Below are positions 16,981 to 26,043 of a stretch of DNA of 37,972 nt, in pieces; position 1 is the stretch's first letter, and each line of letters begins with the position of its first letter. This DNA is from an uncultured Clostridia bacterium. Its GTDB lineage: Bacteria; Bacillota; Clostridia; Oscillospirales; CAG-272. The notes beneath the pieces are model-generated. The model worked only from the letters and a program-made list of their open reading frames with translations. It searched no databases and was not told the DNA's origin. Both the position numbers and the translations under genes were made by a program. The stretch is taken from assembly GCA_947631245.1 (NCBI GenBank), contig CANRKP010000019.1, positions 1-37,972 of the forward strand, given 5' to 3'.

Positions 16981-18288
16981 ATGGAAAACGTCATATCGAT
17001 ATCGGCGGACACTCTCGTCGAGCTGTTCGACCCGGAAACACACATCTACAACGCGCTCGGCGTCATGCTGCTCCGTCCGCGCCGCGTCGTTTTCATCGTG
17101 CCCGAGCACACGTTTGCGGTCTCCTGCAAATACAGGGACGCGTACCGCAGGCTTTGGCGCTCGCGCGGCGTCGTGCCGGAGGAGACGGTCTTCGTCCCGA
17201 CGGACACATCCGACATGATGGCGCTCGCCGACATAATCGACGAGTTTTCGGGGGAGTCCTCCGTGCTCGACATAGAGGGCGGGACGCCCGAGCTCTACAT
17301 AGCCGCGGGATTTGTCTACGGGCGCAGCCCAGGCAAATTTTCCTGCGTCCGCATAGACTTTTCCGACATGAAGATAACGGAGTACAGCAAAAACGGCATA
17401 GCGGAGGAGACGACGCGCCGCCCGTTCACGCCCGAGGAGCGCGCCCGCGTCTCCCTCTCGGTCGAGGAGTGCATAAGCATATACGGCGGGGTCATATACA
17501 GCAGCACGATTTCTGAGCTCACCGCGCGCGGCATGACGAGGGAGGAGATAGCAAGAGACGCATCCGACGTTTGGCGCGCGATGCTCCGCCGCTCGCGGCG
17601 GACGTGGAACTCCGTCATCCCCGACAGGATACACTGCAAAAGCGAGTCCTCGCTTGACATATACATAAACGGCAACGAATACAGGCTCCGCGCCGTCTCA
17701 AACCTCATAGAAGATATGGTCTCGGCGCGCCTTCTCATCCCGCGCGGCGGGGACCCGTCGCGCAGGTGGTTCCGCTGCCGCTCATACGCCGTGCTCTTCT
17801 GTATGCGAAAGGCGGGCGAGCTGCTCGAGCTCTACATGAACTCAGTCGCCGACGCCGTCTCGGGAAAGGGCGCGATATGCGGCGTCAGCCTCGGCTTTGA
17901 GGGGGAGGAGGGCGGCTCCGACAACGAGATAGACTGCATTTTCACGCGCGGCTCCGTGCCCGTGTTCATCTCCTGCAAGAACGGAAAATTCGGTTCGGAG
18001 GAGCTCTACAAATTCGCCGCCGTCACCCGTCAGTTCGGCGGCTCGGAGAGGGTGGCGGTCCTCGTCGCGCCCGCGCTCGGAGACGGCGGCGGGAACGGCG
18101 ACGGATGCATGCTCCCTCAGAAGATGAAGGCGCTGCGCGAGCGCGCGGAGCTGTACGGCATCAACATCATCACCGACGTTTACAGCTTAACGCCGTCCGC
18201 TGCCGCCGCCGAGCTCTCGCGCGCGACCGGAAGCAAAAACAAAAAAGCAGAAAAAACAAAGGACACGGCGTCAGCCGATAACGCCTGA
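16981..18288 (+). CDS. Card1-like CARF-nuclease protein (DUF1887)
   Basis: This 435-aa protein resembles the Card1/DUF1887 group: an N-terminal Rossmann-like CARF domain, a middle winged-helix-like segment, and a C-terminal PD-(D/E)XK nuclease. In Card1 of type III CRISPR systems, cyclic oligoadenylate bound by CARF activates the nuclease. Here the usual TGGTK ligand loop reads EGGTPE (99-104), which is altered. The nuclease core shows EID (316-318), FISCKNG (Lys333) and ELYKFAAVTRQFGG (Glu341), where the more common ECK is SCK. An AGGAGG site lies 6 nt before the ATG and a TATAAT is at 16944-16949. No CRISPR array or cas gene lies in the window. The acidic, lysine-rich tail from 418 looks disordered. 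Family membership is likely; ligand and substrate are unknown. Confidence 0.75.
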   Translation: MENVISISADTLVELFDPETHIYNALGVMLLRPRRVVFIVPEHTFAVSCKYRDAYRRLWRSRGVVPEETVFVPTDTSDMMALADIIDEFSGESSVLDIEGGTPELYIAAGFVYGRSPGKFSCVRIDFSDMKITEYSKNGIAEETTRRPFTPEERARVSLSVEECISIYGGVIYSSTISELTARGMTREEIARDASDVWRAMLRRSRRTWNSVIPDRIHCKSESSLDIYINGNEYRLRAVSNLIEDMVSARLLIPRGGDPSRRWFRCRSYAVLFCMRKAGELLELYMNSVADAVSGKGAICGVSLGFEGEEGGSDNEIDCIFTRGSVPVFISCKNGKFGSEELYKFAAVTRQFGGSERVAVLVAPALGDGGGNGDGCMLPQKMKALRERAELYGINIITDVYSLTPSAAAAELSRATGSKNKKAEKTKDTASADNA

Positions 18289-18331
18289 CGCGCCGCCGCA
18301 CGATTTCGGCACAGACTTATCCTCAAAACAC

Positions 18332-18360
18332 TTGACATATTCGGGCGGCCGTCGTATAAT
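18332..18360 (+). promoter_or_regulatory. Promoter of the first GH30 gene
   Basis: Consensus TTGACA (18332-18337) and TATAAT (18355-18360) are separated by 17 nt. Confidence 0.85.
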
Positions 18361-18407
18361 ATTTTTATGCAAATCCACAAATCGAAAACAAGGAAGACAA
18401 AGATCTT

Positions 18408-20027
18408 ATGAAAAAGACGCTATTTCTTCTCATTCTTTCTCTCGTCTCTCTAGCTCTCGTCCTCTCCCTTGCCGCGTGCAGTCCCAAGACTGGCGGCGGA
18501 GACGGCTCGGGCGGCGCTGCCGGCACGTCCGACATCACGGGCGGCAGCGGCGGCGAATCAACGGAGCCGCCGGAGACGGACGCTCCCGAGACAGAGCCGC
18601 CGATCGAGGACCAGTTACAGCTCAGCGACGTAAAGACGCTGACGGTCGACACCTCGAAGAAACATCAGACGATAGAGAGCTTCGGCGCGTCCGGCGCATG
18701 GTGGGCGCAGACGGTCGGCGCGAACAAAGACACCCGCGACAAAATTGCGGAACTGCTCTTTGACCCGAAGACCGGCATCGGTCTCAACTCTTACCGCTAT
18801 AACCTCGGCGCGGGCAGCCAGGGCGCAAACGGCAACAGCCCCGATATTACGGACACCAACCGCAAGGCGTACAGCTTTGAAAAGTCGCCGGGACAGTACA
18901 ACTGGAACCGAGACTCGGGCGCCGTATGGTTCATGAAAAAGGCCGTCGAGCTCGGCGTCGACGAGCTTGTTCTCTTCTCCAACAGCCCGCTCGAAAGGCT
19001 GACGATCAACGGTCACGCGTACGGCGACGCGGGCTACAAAACGAACATAGATTCGAAAAACTACAAGGAATTTGCCGACTACGTCCTTGACGTCGCCGAA
19101 CATTTCAAGGTTGACGAGGGTCTCCCGATAAAATACCTCTCCCCGATAAACGAGCCCGAATTTGAATGGGCGGGCGGTCAGGAAGGCTGCCACTACGAGG
19201 ACGCGCAGGTCATAGCGCTGCTCAAGGTCTTCGTCGAAGAAATAGGCAAGCGCGAGGCGCTCGAGGGCGTCGAGATATCGGGTCCCGAGGGCAGCAGCTG
19301 GAGAAATTCCGACAGTATTTGGGAGGACAACACGCTCGGTCTCTGCCAAAAGATAATGAGAGACAAGACGCTCGGCGAATACTTCAAGTCTCTCGACGCG
19401 CATTCGTACTGGTCGTCGGCCGACGTCAAGCGCAACTTCAGGGCAGGCATCGACAAAGTTGCCCCCGGCATCAAGCTCCGTCAGACAGAATGGTGTGAGA
19501 TGGAGGGCGGCGCCGAGTATACGACCGGCATCGGCATCGGTCTCACTATCGCGGACGTCATTTGGGAAGACATGACTATGCTCGACACCGTGTCATGGTC
19601 GTTCTGGACCGCGGTTTCCTGCGGCGCATACGGCGACGGACTTATCTACACCGCCGACTACTCCGGCGCGAACCCGAGAGCCTGCAAACGTCTTTGGGCG
19701 CTCGGCAATTACAGCCGCTACATAGACCGCGGCTACACCCGCATCGACTGCAAGAGCGACATTTCCTCCGTTCACGTCTCCGCTTATGAGGGCAAGAATG
19801 AGTACGGCGAGGACGAGATCGTCATCGTCGCCGTAAACAAGGGCAAGAGCGACGCCAACTACAGCTTCGCAGGGATCGCCGGCGGCTACAACCGCGTCTC
19901 CGTCCACGTCACGGACGAGAAGCGCGACCTCGAACGCACCTACTACAGCGAGTTCAAGGACGGCACCGCAGTCTCCGTCCCCGCAGAGTCCGTAACGACT
20001 ATCGTCATCTCCGCCAAGGGTGAGTAA
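18408..20027 (+). CDS. GH30-family glycoside hydrolase lipoprotein (copy 1)
   Basis: This is a secreted, lipid-anchored glycosidase. The signal peptide ends in the lipobox LAAC (Cys24). A Gly/Ser/Thr/Pro/Glu-rich linker runs to about residue 65, ending in PETEPPIEDQL. The catalytic (beta/alpha)8 domain starts with HQTIESFGASGAWW, typical of GH30. The predicted acid/base is Glu249 in SPINEPEFEW and the nucleophile is Glu361 in RQTEWCEM. A C-terminal beta domain completes the usual GH30 layout. Family members act on xylan, beta-1,6-glucan, beta-1,6-galactan or glucosylceramide; the subfamily cannot be fixed here. It has its own promoter and is followed by a hairpin and a close paralogue. Confidence 0.88.
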   Translation: MKKTLFLLILSLVSLALVLSLAACSPKTGGGDGSGGAAGTSDITGGSGGESTEPPETDAPETEPPIEDQLQLSDVKTLTVDTSKKHQTIESFGASGAWWAQTVGANKDTRDKIAELLFDPKTGIGLNSYRYNLGAGSQGANGNSPDITDTNRKAYSFEKSPGQYNWNRDSGAVWFMKKAVELGVDELVLFSNSPLERLTINGHAYGDAGYKTNIDSKNYKEFADYVLDVAEHFKVDEGLPIKYLSPINEPEFEWAGGQEGCHYEDAQVIALLKVFVEEIGKREALEGVEISGPEGSSWRNSDSIWEDNTLGLCQKIMRDKTLGEYFKSLDAHSYWSSADVKRNFRAGIDKVAPGIKLRQTEWCEMEGGAEYTTGIGIGLTIADVIWEDMTMLDTVSWSFWTAVSCGAYGDGLIYTADYSGANPRACKRLWALGNYSRYIDRGYTRIDCKSDISSVHVSAYEGKNEYGEDEIVIVAVNKGKSDANYSFAGIAGGYNRVSVHVTDEKRDLERTYYSEFKDGTAVSVPAESVTTIVISAKGE

Positions 20028-20039
20028 GAATAACAAACA

Positions 20040-20075
20040 AAACTGCGCGCGCCTTTCGGCGCGCGCAGTTTCATT
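20040..20075 (+). terminator. Terminator between the GH30 genes
   Basis: A 14-bp perfect GC-rich stem (20040-20053 with 20058-20071, loop TTTC) ends in a short T-run, 12 nt past the stop of GH30 copy 1. Confidence 0.75.
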
Positions 20076-20090
20076 ATGCGTCTTCCTCTA

Positions 20091-20119
20091 TTGACATTGA
20101 GGTCTGTTTTCGATATAAT
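20091..20119 (+). promoter_or_regulatory. Promoter of the second GH30 gene
   Basis: Consensus TTGACA (20091-20096) and TATAAT (20114-20119) are separated by 17 nt, so the two paralogues can be transcribed independently. Confidence 0.85.
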
Positions 20120-20152
20120 TGAATAAAATATTATCAAAATACGGAGCAAAAA

Positions 20153-21751
20153 ATGAAACGGATATCATTTATCGCACTCATAATCCTGCTCGCGCTCGCT
20201 CTTTGTGCCGTTGTTTCCTGCGGAGGAAAAGGCAGCGGCGGCGGGAACGACACCTCCGACATCTCGGGGCAGACAGGCGGCACGGACGCTGCAACGGAGC
20301 CGGAAACGACGGCTCCCGAGACTGAGCCCCCGATAGAGGATCAGCTCTCGTTTTCGGACGCGAAGACAGTCAAAATAGACGCCTCGAAGCGCCATCAGAC
20401 GATAGAGAGCTTCGGCGCGTCGGGCGCGTGGTGGGCGCAGTATGTAGGCACGAACAAGCAGACCCGCGACAAGGTAGCGGAGCTGCTCTTCGACCCGAAG
20501 ACCGGCATCGGTCTCAACTGCTACCGCTACAACATCGGCGGCGGCAGCCAGGGCGCGAACAGCAACAGTCCCTCTATCGGCGACAAGTGGCGCAGGACAT
20601 ACAGCTTTGAAAAGAAGCCCGGCGAATACAACTGGAACCGCGACGCCGGAGCCGTTTGGATGATGAAGAAGGCGGCGGAGCTCGGCGCCGACGAGATAGT
20701 GATGTTCGTCAACAGCCCGCTCGAGCGCCTCACGAAGAACGGGCGCACATACGCCGACCAGGAGCTTGCGACAGGCAACATCGACCCGAAAAACTATAAG
20801 GAATTCGCGAAATACGTCCTCGACGTCGCCGAGCACTTCAAGGTCGAGGAAGGGCTGCCCATAAAGTTCATCTCCCCCATAAACGAGCCTCAGTACGGAT
20901 GGAACTATCCGCCCGAAAACGTTTGGGGGCAGGAGGGCTGCCACTACAACAACAAAGAGATACTCGACGTCCTTAAAGTATTCGTCGAGGAGATAGGCAA
21001 GCGCGAAGGGCTCGAGGGCGTCGAAATATCTGCCCCCGAGGGCGGCAGCTGGAATGACGACACGCTCGCGTTCAACCTCGCGATAATGAGAGACAAAACT
21101 CTCGGCAGCTACTTCACCGCCATCGACAACCACTCCTACTGGACCGAGACGGCGACGAAGGTGAAATTCAAGGCGGCGATGGACAAGGTCGCCCCCGACG
21201 TCAAGTACCGCGAATCCGAGTGGTGCGAGATGACGAACGGACGCGACCTTTCGATGGACTCCGCGTTCACGCTCGCCGACGTCGTATATGAGGACATGAC
21301 GATCCTCGACTGCGTCTCCTGGCAGTACTGGATCGCGGTCTCCTGCTACGATTACCGCGACGGTCTCATCTACACGGACGCCGACGGCAACAACGTTCAG
21401 GTGCCGAAGCGCCTTTGGTCCTTCGGAAATTACAGCCGCTTCATAGACCGCGGCTACACCCGCATCGACTGTGAGACCCCCGTCCCGTCAGTCAAGATGT
21501 CTGCCTATGAGGGCGAGAACGAGTACGGAGAGAAAGAGACCGTCATCGTCGTCATCAACCGCGGCAAGGCGGAACAGCACTTCAATTTCTCCGGTCTTGA
21601 CAGCGCCTACAACCGCATCTCCGTCAACGTCACAGACGATAAGCATGACCTCGAGCGCACCTACTACGGCGAGTTCAAGGACGGCACCGCAGTCTCCGTC
21701 CCCGCCGGCTCCGTGACGACCGTCGTCATCTCCGCGAAGGGCGCAAACTGA
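20153..21751 (+). CDS. GH30-family glycoside hydrolase lipoprotein (copy 2)
   Basis: This is the tandem paralogue of the preceding gene, 532 aa against 539, with the same parts: lipobox VVSC (Cys23), a short low-complexity linker ending in the same PETEPPIEDQL, the GH30 barrel and a C-terminal beta domain. The predicted acid/base is Glu245 in SPINEPQYGW and the nucleophile is Glu356 in RESEWCEM. Compared with copy 1 it has an insertion after the acid/base (NYPPENVWGQEG) and lacks some residues near 300, both near the active-site cleft, so substrate preference may differ. Long stretches of DNA are nearly identical to copy 1, especially the last 100 codons, which indicates recent duplication or gene conversion. 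Confidence 0.88.
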   Translation: MKRISFIALIILLALALCAVVSCGGKGSGGGNDTSDISGQTGGTDAATEPETTAPETEPPIEDQLSFSDAKTVKIDASKRHQTIESFGASGAWWAQYVGTNKQTRDKVAELLFDPKTGIGLNCYRYNIGGGSQGANSNSPSIGDKWRRTYSFEKKPGEYNWNRDAGAVWMMKKAAELGADEIVMFVNSPLERLTKNGRTYADQELATGNIDPKNYKEFAKYVLDVAEHFKVEEGLPIKFISPINEPQYGWNYPPENVWGQEGCHYNNKEILDVLKVFVEEIGKREGLEGVEISAPEGGSWNDDTLAFNLAIMRDKTLGSYFTAIDNHSYWTETATKVKFKAAMDKVAPDVKYRESEWCEMTNGRDLSMDSAFTLADVVYEDMTILDCVSWQYWIAVSCYDYRDGLIYTDADGNNVQVPKRLWSFGNYSRFIDRGYTRIDCETPVPSVKMSAYEGENEYGEKETVIVVINRGKAEQHFNFSGLDSAYNRISVNVTDDKHDLERTYYGEFKDGTAVSVPAGSVTTVVISAKGAN

Positions 21752-21788
21752 CACACGAAAATAAGCACACGAAAGGAGGCATGATACC

Positions 21789-22136
21789 GTGATATCTTAC
21801 ATGATCTGCTTCGGGCTTCCCAATCACTTTCACGCAAACGAGTTGTTTTTTTACGGCGTGATTGCCGTCTATCTCGCCGCCCTCTTTGCTCTGCAATATG
21901 CGCTCTGCAAAAAATGCTCCCGCATCGCCGTGAAGCTCATCCCCGTGTATTTCGCCGCCGCAGACGTGCTCTCCGCCGTCGCCTTTCTCATTGCCGCCCA
22001 GTATATGGCTGATTTTATGGGCTTTAACGGCTTTTTCGGCGCCATGTTCCTCGCCGCCTCCGCCGTATGCTCTCTTGACGTCGGGCTTGCGTGGGTCGTC
22101 AACACCGTAAAAAGCCGCCGGAAAACGGGCGCGTGA
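21789..22136 (+). CDS. Small hypothetical membrane protein
   Basis: This 115-aa protein has about three hydrophobic helices (about 18-38, 46-70 and 76-105), a KKCSR basic loop and a basic C-terminus (KSRRKTGA). I do not recognise the family. The GTG start at 21789 lies 9 nt after an AGGAGG site; an in-frame ATG at 21801 is possible but less well spaced. It follows GH30 copy 2 by 37 nt and could be co-transcribed with it, since I see no terminator between them. Confidence 0.65.
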   Translation: MISYMICFGLPNHFHANELFFYGVIAVYLAALFALQYALCKKCSRIAVKLIPVYFAAADVLSAVAFLIAAQYMADFMGFNGFFGAMFLAASAVCSLDVGLAWVVNTVKSRRKTGA

Positions 22137-22149
22137 TGCAAAATTTCAC

Positions 22150-22178
22150 TTGACAATCCCCCGCGCGCGTGGTAAAAT
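22150..22178 (+). promoter_or_regulatory. Promoter of the T-box-pheST operon
   Basis: TTGACA (22150-22155) and TAAAAT (22173-22178) are separated by 17 nt, just ahead of the T-box leader. Confidence 0.85.
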
Positions 22179-22184
22179 ACGCAC

Positions 22185-22446
22185 ATATGAAAAAGGCTGC
22201 GATGGGGACAGCGAGCGTCAATTCGCGTTATCACAGAGAGCGCCCTTGTGCTGGGACGGGCGCATAACGCCGACGGCTTTGCATTTCGCCCCGGAGCTCC
22301 GCGTGTGAAAAACGTTTTATTCTAAGTAGCGCGCGGCGGGAAGGTCCCGTTACAGGTCTGACAAAAGCGCCCGCGTATGCGGGAATTTGGGTGGTACCGC
22401 GGAACTATGCTCCGTCCCTTGTTTTTCTTGGGACGGAGCTTTTTTT
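22185..22446 (+). ncRNA. T-box leader, phenylalanine specific
   Basis: This is a tRNA-sensing riboswitch that allows pheST transcription when uncharged tRNA-Phe accumulates. The hallmark T-box GGTGGTACCGCG lies at 22390-22401; its variable T would pair with discriminator base A. Stem I can be traced: GCGTTAT (22225-22231) pairs with ATAACGC (22264-22270) around an inner GCGCCC/GGGCGC stem, and GGGG near 22204 pairs with CCCC near 22289. This places TTC (22285-22287), a Phe codon, in the specifier loop. The leader ends in the terminator at 22409-22446. Confidence 0.92.
22409..22446 (+). terminator. T-box intrinsic terminator
   Basis: A 10-bp perfect stem (22409-22418 with 22430-22439) is followed by seven T. 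It competes with the T-box antiterminator formed around 22390-22401. Confidence 0.9.
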
Positions 22447-22484
22447 CAGTATAAAAAAAGCCATATTTCGGAAAGGAAAAGAAA

Positions 22485-23498
22485 ATGAAAGAACGGCTTC
22501 TTGAAATAAAGAAAGAGGCGGAGGAGGCGCTTCACTCGGCTTCCGCCGACCTTGAGGCGCTCAGGATCAAGTACCTCGGCAAAAAGGGCGAGCTCACCGC
22601 CGTCGTGCGCGGGATGGGAGCGCTTTCGCCCGAGGAAAGACCCGCGATGGGCGCGCTCGCGAACGAGGTGCGCTCCTACATCGAGGGCGAGATAACGCGC
22701 CTGAAGCAGGAATATGAGGCGCGTGCAAAGGAAAACAAGCTGCGCGAGGAGCGCCTCGACGTCACGATGCCCGCGAGCCTGCCCGCCGTCGGCGGGCGTC
22801 ATCCGCTCGCGAAGACACAGTGCGACATGGAGGATATCTTCCTCGGCATGGGCTTTTCGATCGTAGACGGTCCCGAGGTCGAGCTCGACTACTACAACTT
22901 CCAGGCGCTCAACATGCCCGAAGGGCATCCGGCGCGCGACACGCAGGACACTTTCTATATCACCGACAACATCCTTCTGCGCTCGCAGACATCGGGCGTT
23001 CAGATACGCACGATGGAGAAGAAAAAGCCCCCCATCCGCATAATCTCACCGGGGCGCGTCTACCGCTCCGACGAGGTAGACGCGACGCATTCGCCTCTCT
23101 TCCATCAAGTCGAAGGGCTTGTCGTTGACCGCGGCATCACGATGGGGGATCTTCGCGGAACGCTGCTCGTCTTCGCAAAAGGGCTTTTCGGCTCCGAGAC
23201 GCGCATTCGCTTCCGCCCGCACCACTTCCCCTACACGGAGCCGTCCGCAGAGGTCGACGTCTCCTGTTTCGCCTGCGGCGGCAAGGGATGCCGCCTCTGC
23301 AAGAACGAGGGCTGGATTGAGGTGCTCGGCTGCGGCATGGTACACCCGAATGTCCTTCGCGGCTGCGACATAGACCCCGACGAATACAGCGGCTTTGCGT
23401 TCGGCATCGGCATCGAGCGCGTCGCGATGCTCAAGTACCACATCGACGATATGCGCCTGCTCTACGAAAACGACCTGCGCTTCCTCTCGCAGTTCTGA
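22485..23498 (+). CDS. pheS: Phenylalanine-tRNA ligase alpha subunit
   Basis: PheS is the catalytic alpha subunit of the alpha2-beta2 enzyme that charges tRNA-Phe. The 337-aa length is normal. An N-terminal coiled coil (about 1-85) for tRNA binding is followed by the class II core: motif 1 near [19 protein letters not shown], motif 2 at [18 protein letters not shown] and motif 3 at [16 protein letters not shown]. The [12 protein letters not shown] segment between motifs 2 and 3 is the usual PheS Cys cluster. A GGAAAGG site precedes the ATG. The gene follows the T-box leader and forms an operon with pheT. Confidence 0.97.
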   Translation: MKERLLEIKKEAEEALHSASADLEALRIKYLGKKGELTAVVRGMGALSPEERPAMGALANEVRSYIEGEITRLKQEYEARAKENKLREERLDVTMPASLPAVGGRHPLAKTQCDMEDIFLGMGFSIVDGPEVELDYYNFQALNMPEGHPARDTQDTFYITDNILLRSQTSGVQIRTMEKKKPPIRIISPGRVYRSDEVDATHSPLFHQVEGLVVDRGITMGDLRGTLLVFAKGLFGSETRIRFRPHHFPYTEPSAEVDVSCFACGGKGCRLCKNEGWIEVLGCGMVHPNVLRGCDIDPDEYSGFAFGIGIERVAMLKYHIDDMRLLYENDLRFLSQF

Positions 23499-23519
23499 TA
23501 AGGAAAGGAGATACTGAAA

Positions 23520-25922
23520 ATGAAGCTTTCATATCGCTGGTGCGAGGATTTCACAAAGGTTTCCGATATAGACCCCAAGCGCTTTGCCGACAGAATGACA
23601 GACACGGGCAGCAAGGTCGAATGCTTTGAGACGCTTGCCGCCGACATTGAAAACGTCGTCGTTGCGAAAATACTGAAAATAGAGCCCCATCCCGACTCAG
23701 ACCACCTTCTCATCTGTCAGATGGACTGCGGCGAGGGCAGCCCGCGTCAGATAATCACGGGCGCGCAGAACGTCTTCGAGGGAGCGATAGTCCCCGCCGC
23801 GAAAGCGCCCGCCTCACTTCCCGGCGGCGTCAAGATAAAGTCCGGCAAGCTGCGCGGACTGCCGTCGGACGGCATGCTCTGCTCGATCGGCGAGCTCGGG
23901 CTCACGAGCCACGACATGCCCGGCAACGACAACAGCGGCATCTGCATCCTCGGCGAAGAATTCGCCGACAAGGTCGGAGCTGACATACGCGAGGCGCTCC
24001 TTTTATCCGACGTCGTCTTCGACTACGAGATAACGCCGAACCGCCCCGACTGCCTCTCCGTCATAGGGCTCGCGAAGGAAGCGGCAGTCACATTCGACCG
24101 CCCGTATCATATTCCCGAGCCGAAGGACGAAACGGTCGGCGACGGCGACGACGTGAGCAACTATATCAAGGTCGACATTGAGGCGCCCGACCTCTGCCCG
24201 CGCTACTGCGCGAAGGCGGTGAAGAACGTGAAGATAGCGCCCTCCCCGCTTTGGATGCGTATGAGGCTACGCGCGCTCGGCGTCCGCCCCATCAACAATA
24301 TCGTCGACATCACGAACTACGTCATGCTCGAGTACGGTCAGCCGATGCACGCGTTTGACTACAAGTGCCTCGACGGCGCGCACATCCACGTCCGCCGCGC
24401 TCACGACGGCGAGCTCTACCGCTCGCTCGATATAAACGCCGAGGACACGCCTCTCACCTCCTCGATGCTCGTCATTGCGGACGACAACAAGCCTGTCGCC
24501 CTCGCGGGCGTCATGGGCGGCGCGAACAGCGAGATAACGGAGAACACCGCGACCGTCATATTCGAGTCCGCGAATTTCGAGGGCGTCTCCGTGCGCCGCA
24601 CCGCAAAGGCGATGGGGATCCGCACCGAGAGCTCCGGACGCTTTGAAAAGGGCATGGACCCCGAAAACGCGATGCCCGCGCTTATGCGCGCGTGCGAGCT
24701 CGTCCGCCTGCTCGGAGCCGGCGACGTCGTCGACGGCGTCATAGATGAGTACCCGGGCCGCCGCCCCGTCCGCACCGTGAAATTCGAGCCCGATCGCATA
24801 AACGCGTTTTTGGGCGTTCACCTCTCGCGCGAATATATGGAGGAAACGCTCCGCAAGCTCTCGTTCGGCGTCGAGGGAGACACCGTGACCGTGCCGTCAT
24901 GGCGCGGCGACGTCGAGTGCATGAACGACCTCGCGGAGGAGGTCATCCGCATGTACGGCTACAACGAGATCGAAACGACGCTGCCGACAATAAAGATGGC
25001 GGAGGGCGGCAGAACGCCGCGTCAGGATTTTGACGAAAAGCTCCACTCCCTGCTCTGCGGCATGGGGCTTTGGGAGGCGGCGACGTTCTCCTTCATAGGT
25101 CCCCGCTCCTACGACGCGATCCGCCTGCCGGCGGATTCCCCGAAGCGGAATTCCGTCGTCATCAGAAACCCGCTCGGCGAGGACACGAGCATCATGCGTA
25201 CAACGGCGCTGCCCTCGATACTTGAGGTGCTCGAGCACAACAAGAACCACAAAAACGAGTCCGCCGCGATGTACGAGATCGCGACAGTCTATATCCCGAC
25301 CTCGCCGGACACGCTGCCGAACGAGAAGCGCGCCCTCTTCATCGCCTCATACGGCGTCGGCGATTTCTACAAGATGAAGGGTATCGCCGAGCGCGTACTC
25401 ATGTTCGCGGGCATCAAGGGCTACAAGACGAAGACCGTGACAGACGACCCGTCGTATCACCCCGGCAGGTGCGCCGCCTTGACGCTCGGAGACGAGACGC
25501 TAGCCGTGCTCGGTGAGCTCCATCCCGACGTCGCCGCCGCATACGGGCTCACCGGCAGCGTGCTCGCCGCCGAGATAGACATCGACCGCGTATTCGAGCT
25601 GCGCGACACGCATCACGAGTTCCGCCATCTGCCGAAGTACCCGTCAACGTACCGCGACTTCTCCTTCGTCTGCTCCGAGGAGCTCGAGGCAGGCAAAATC
25701 GAGGACGTCTGCACGGAGGCGGGCGGCAAGCTCGTCGAGTCCGCCGTCGTCTTCGACGTCTACCGCGGCATACAGATCGGCGTCGGCAAAAAGAGCGTCT
25801 CGATCCGCGTCACGCTCCGCGCCGAAGACAGAACGCTGACGGACGAGGAAGCCGACAAAACGACGGAAAAGATGCTCCGCGCCCTCTCCGACAAGCTCGG
25901 CATCGCGCTTCGCGACAGATAA
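23520..25922 (+). CDS. pheT: Phenylalanine-tRNA ligase beta subunit
   Basis: PheT is the large beta subunit. At 800 aa it is full length. Domains in order are an EMAP/tRNA-binding OB domain (about 40-150, with the typical PHPDSDHLLICQMDCG), the B3/B4 editing domain (RPINNIVDITNYVMLEYGQPMHAFD region) that hydrolyses mischarged Tyr-tRNA, the B5 domain, the inactive synthetase-like core, and the C-terminal ferredoxin-fold anticodon-binding domain (FRHLPKYPSTYRDFSF onward). It starts 21 nt after pheS with an AAGGAG site and ends before a strong terminator. Confidence 0.97.
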   Translation: MKLSYRWCEDFTKVSDIDPKRFADRMTDTGSKVECFETLAADIENVVVAKILKIEPHPDSDHLLICQMDCGEGSPRQIITGAQNVFEGAIVPAAKAPASLPGGVKIKSGKLRGLPSDGMLCSIGELGLTSHDMPGNDNSGICILGEEFADKVGADIREALLLSDVVFDYEITPNRPDCLSVIGLAKEAAVTFDRPYHIPEPKDETVGDGDDVSNYIKVDIEAPDLCPRYCAKAVKNVKIAPSPLWMRMRLRALGVRPINNIVDITNYVMLEYGQPMHAFDYKCLDGAHIHVRRAHDGELYRSLDINAEDTPLTSSMLVIADDNKPVALAGVMGGANSEITENTATVIFESANFEGVSVRRTAKAMGIRTESSGRFEKGMDPENAMPALMRACELVRLLGAGDVVDGVIDEYPGRRPVRTVKFEPDRINAFLGVHLSREYMEETLRKLSFGVEGDTVTVPSWRGDVECMNDLAEEVIRMYGYNEIETTLPTIKMAEGGRTPRQDFDEKLHSLLCGMGLWEAATFSFIGPRSYDAIRLPADSPKRNSVVIRNPLGEDTSIMRTTALPSILEVLEHNKNHKNESAAMYEIATVYIPTSPDTLPNEKRALFIASYGVGDFYKMKGIAERVLMFAGIKGYKTKTVTDDPSYHPGRCAALTLGDETLAVLGELHPDVAAAYGLTGSVLAAEIDIDRVFELRDTHHEFRHLPKYPSTYRDFSFVCSEELEAGKIEDVCTEAGGKLVESAVVFDVYRGIQIGVGKKSVSIRVTLRAEDRTLTDEEADKTTEKMLRALSDKLGIALRDR

Positions 25923-25934
25923 AAGAAACCGCCT

Positions 25935-25976
25935 CGCGGGGGAACCTGAACTGCTACGGGTTCCCCCGCGTTTTTC
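25935..25976 (+). terminator. Terminator of pheST
   Basis: A 12-bp perfect stem (25935-25946 with 25959-25970) is followed by five T, 12 nt past the pheT stop. Confidence 0.9.
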
Positions 25977-25982
25977 TTCCGC

Positions 25983-26011
25983 TTGTATTCCGTTAAAAAT
26001 TATGATAGAAT
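25983..26011 (+). promoter_or_regulatory. Promoter of the type IIG enzyme gene
   Basis: TTGTAT (25983-25988) and TAGAAT (26006-26011) are separated by 17 nt. It is a weaker match than the neighbours' promoters. Confidence 0.5.
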
Positions 26012-26043
26012 TACACTAGTAAGCTTTGAAAGGCGGTCGAAAC

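Noticed and set aside
16981-18288. CRISPR array or cas genes near the Card1-like gene
   Set aside because: No regularly spaced repeats and no cas-like proteins are visible anywhere in the window.
20165-21133. 322-codon minus-strand frame opposite GH30 copy 2
   Set aside because: Antisense shadow of a clear GH30 gene with no start signals.
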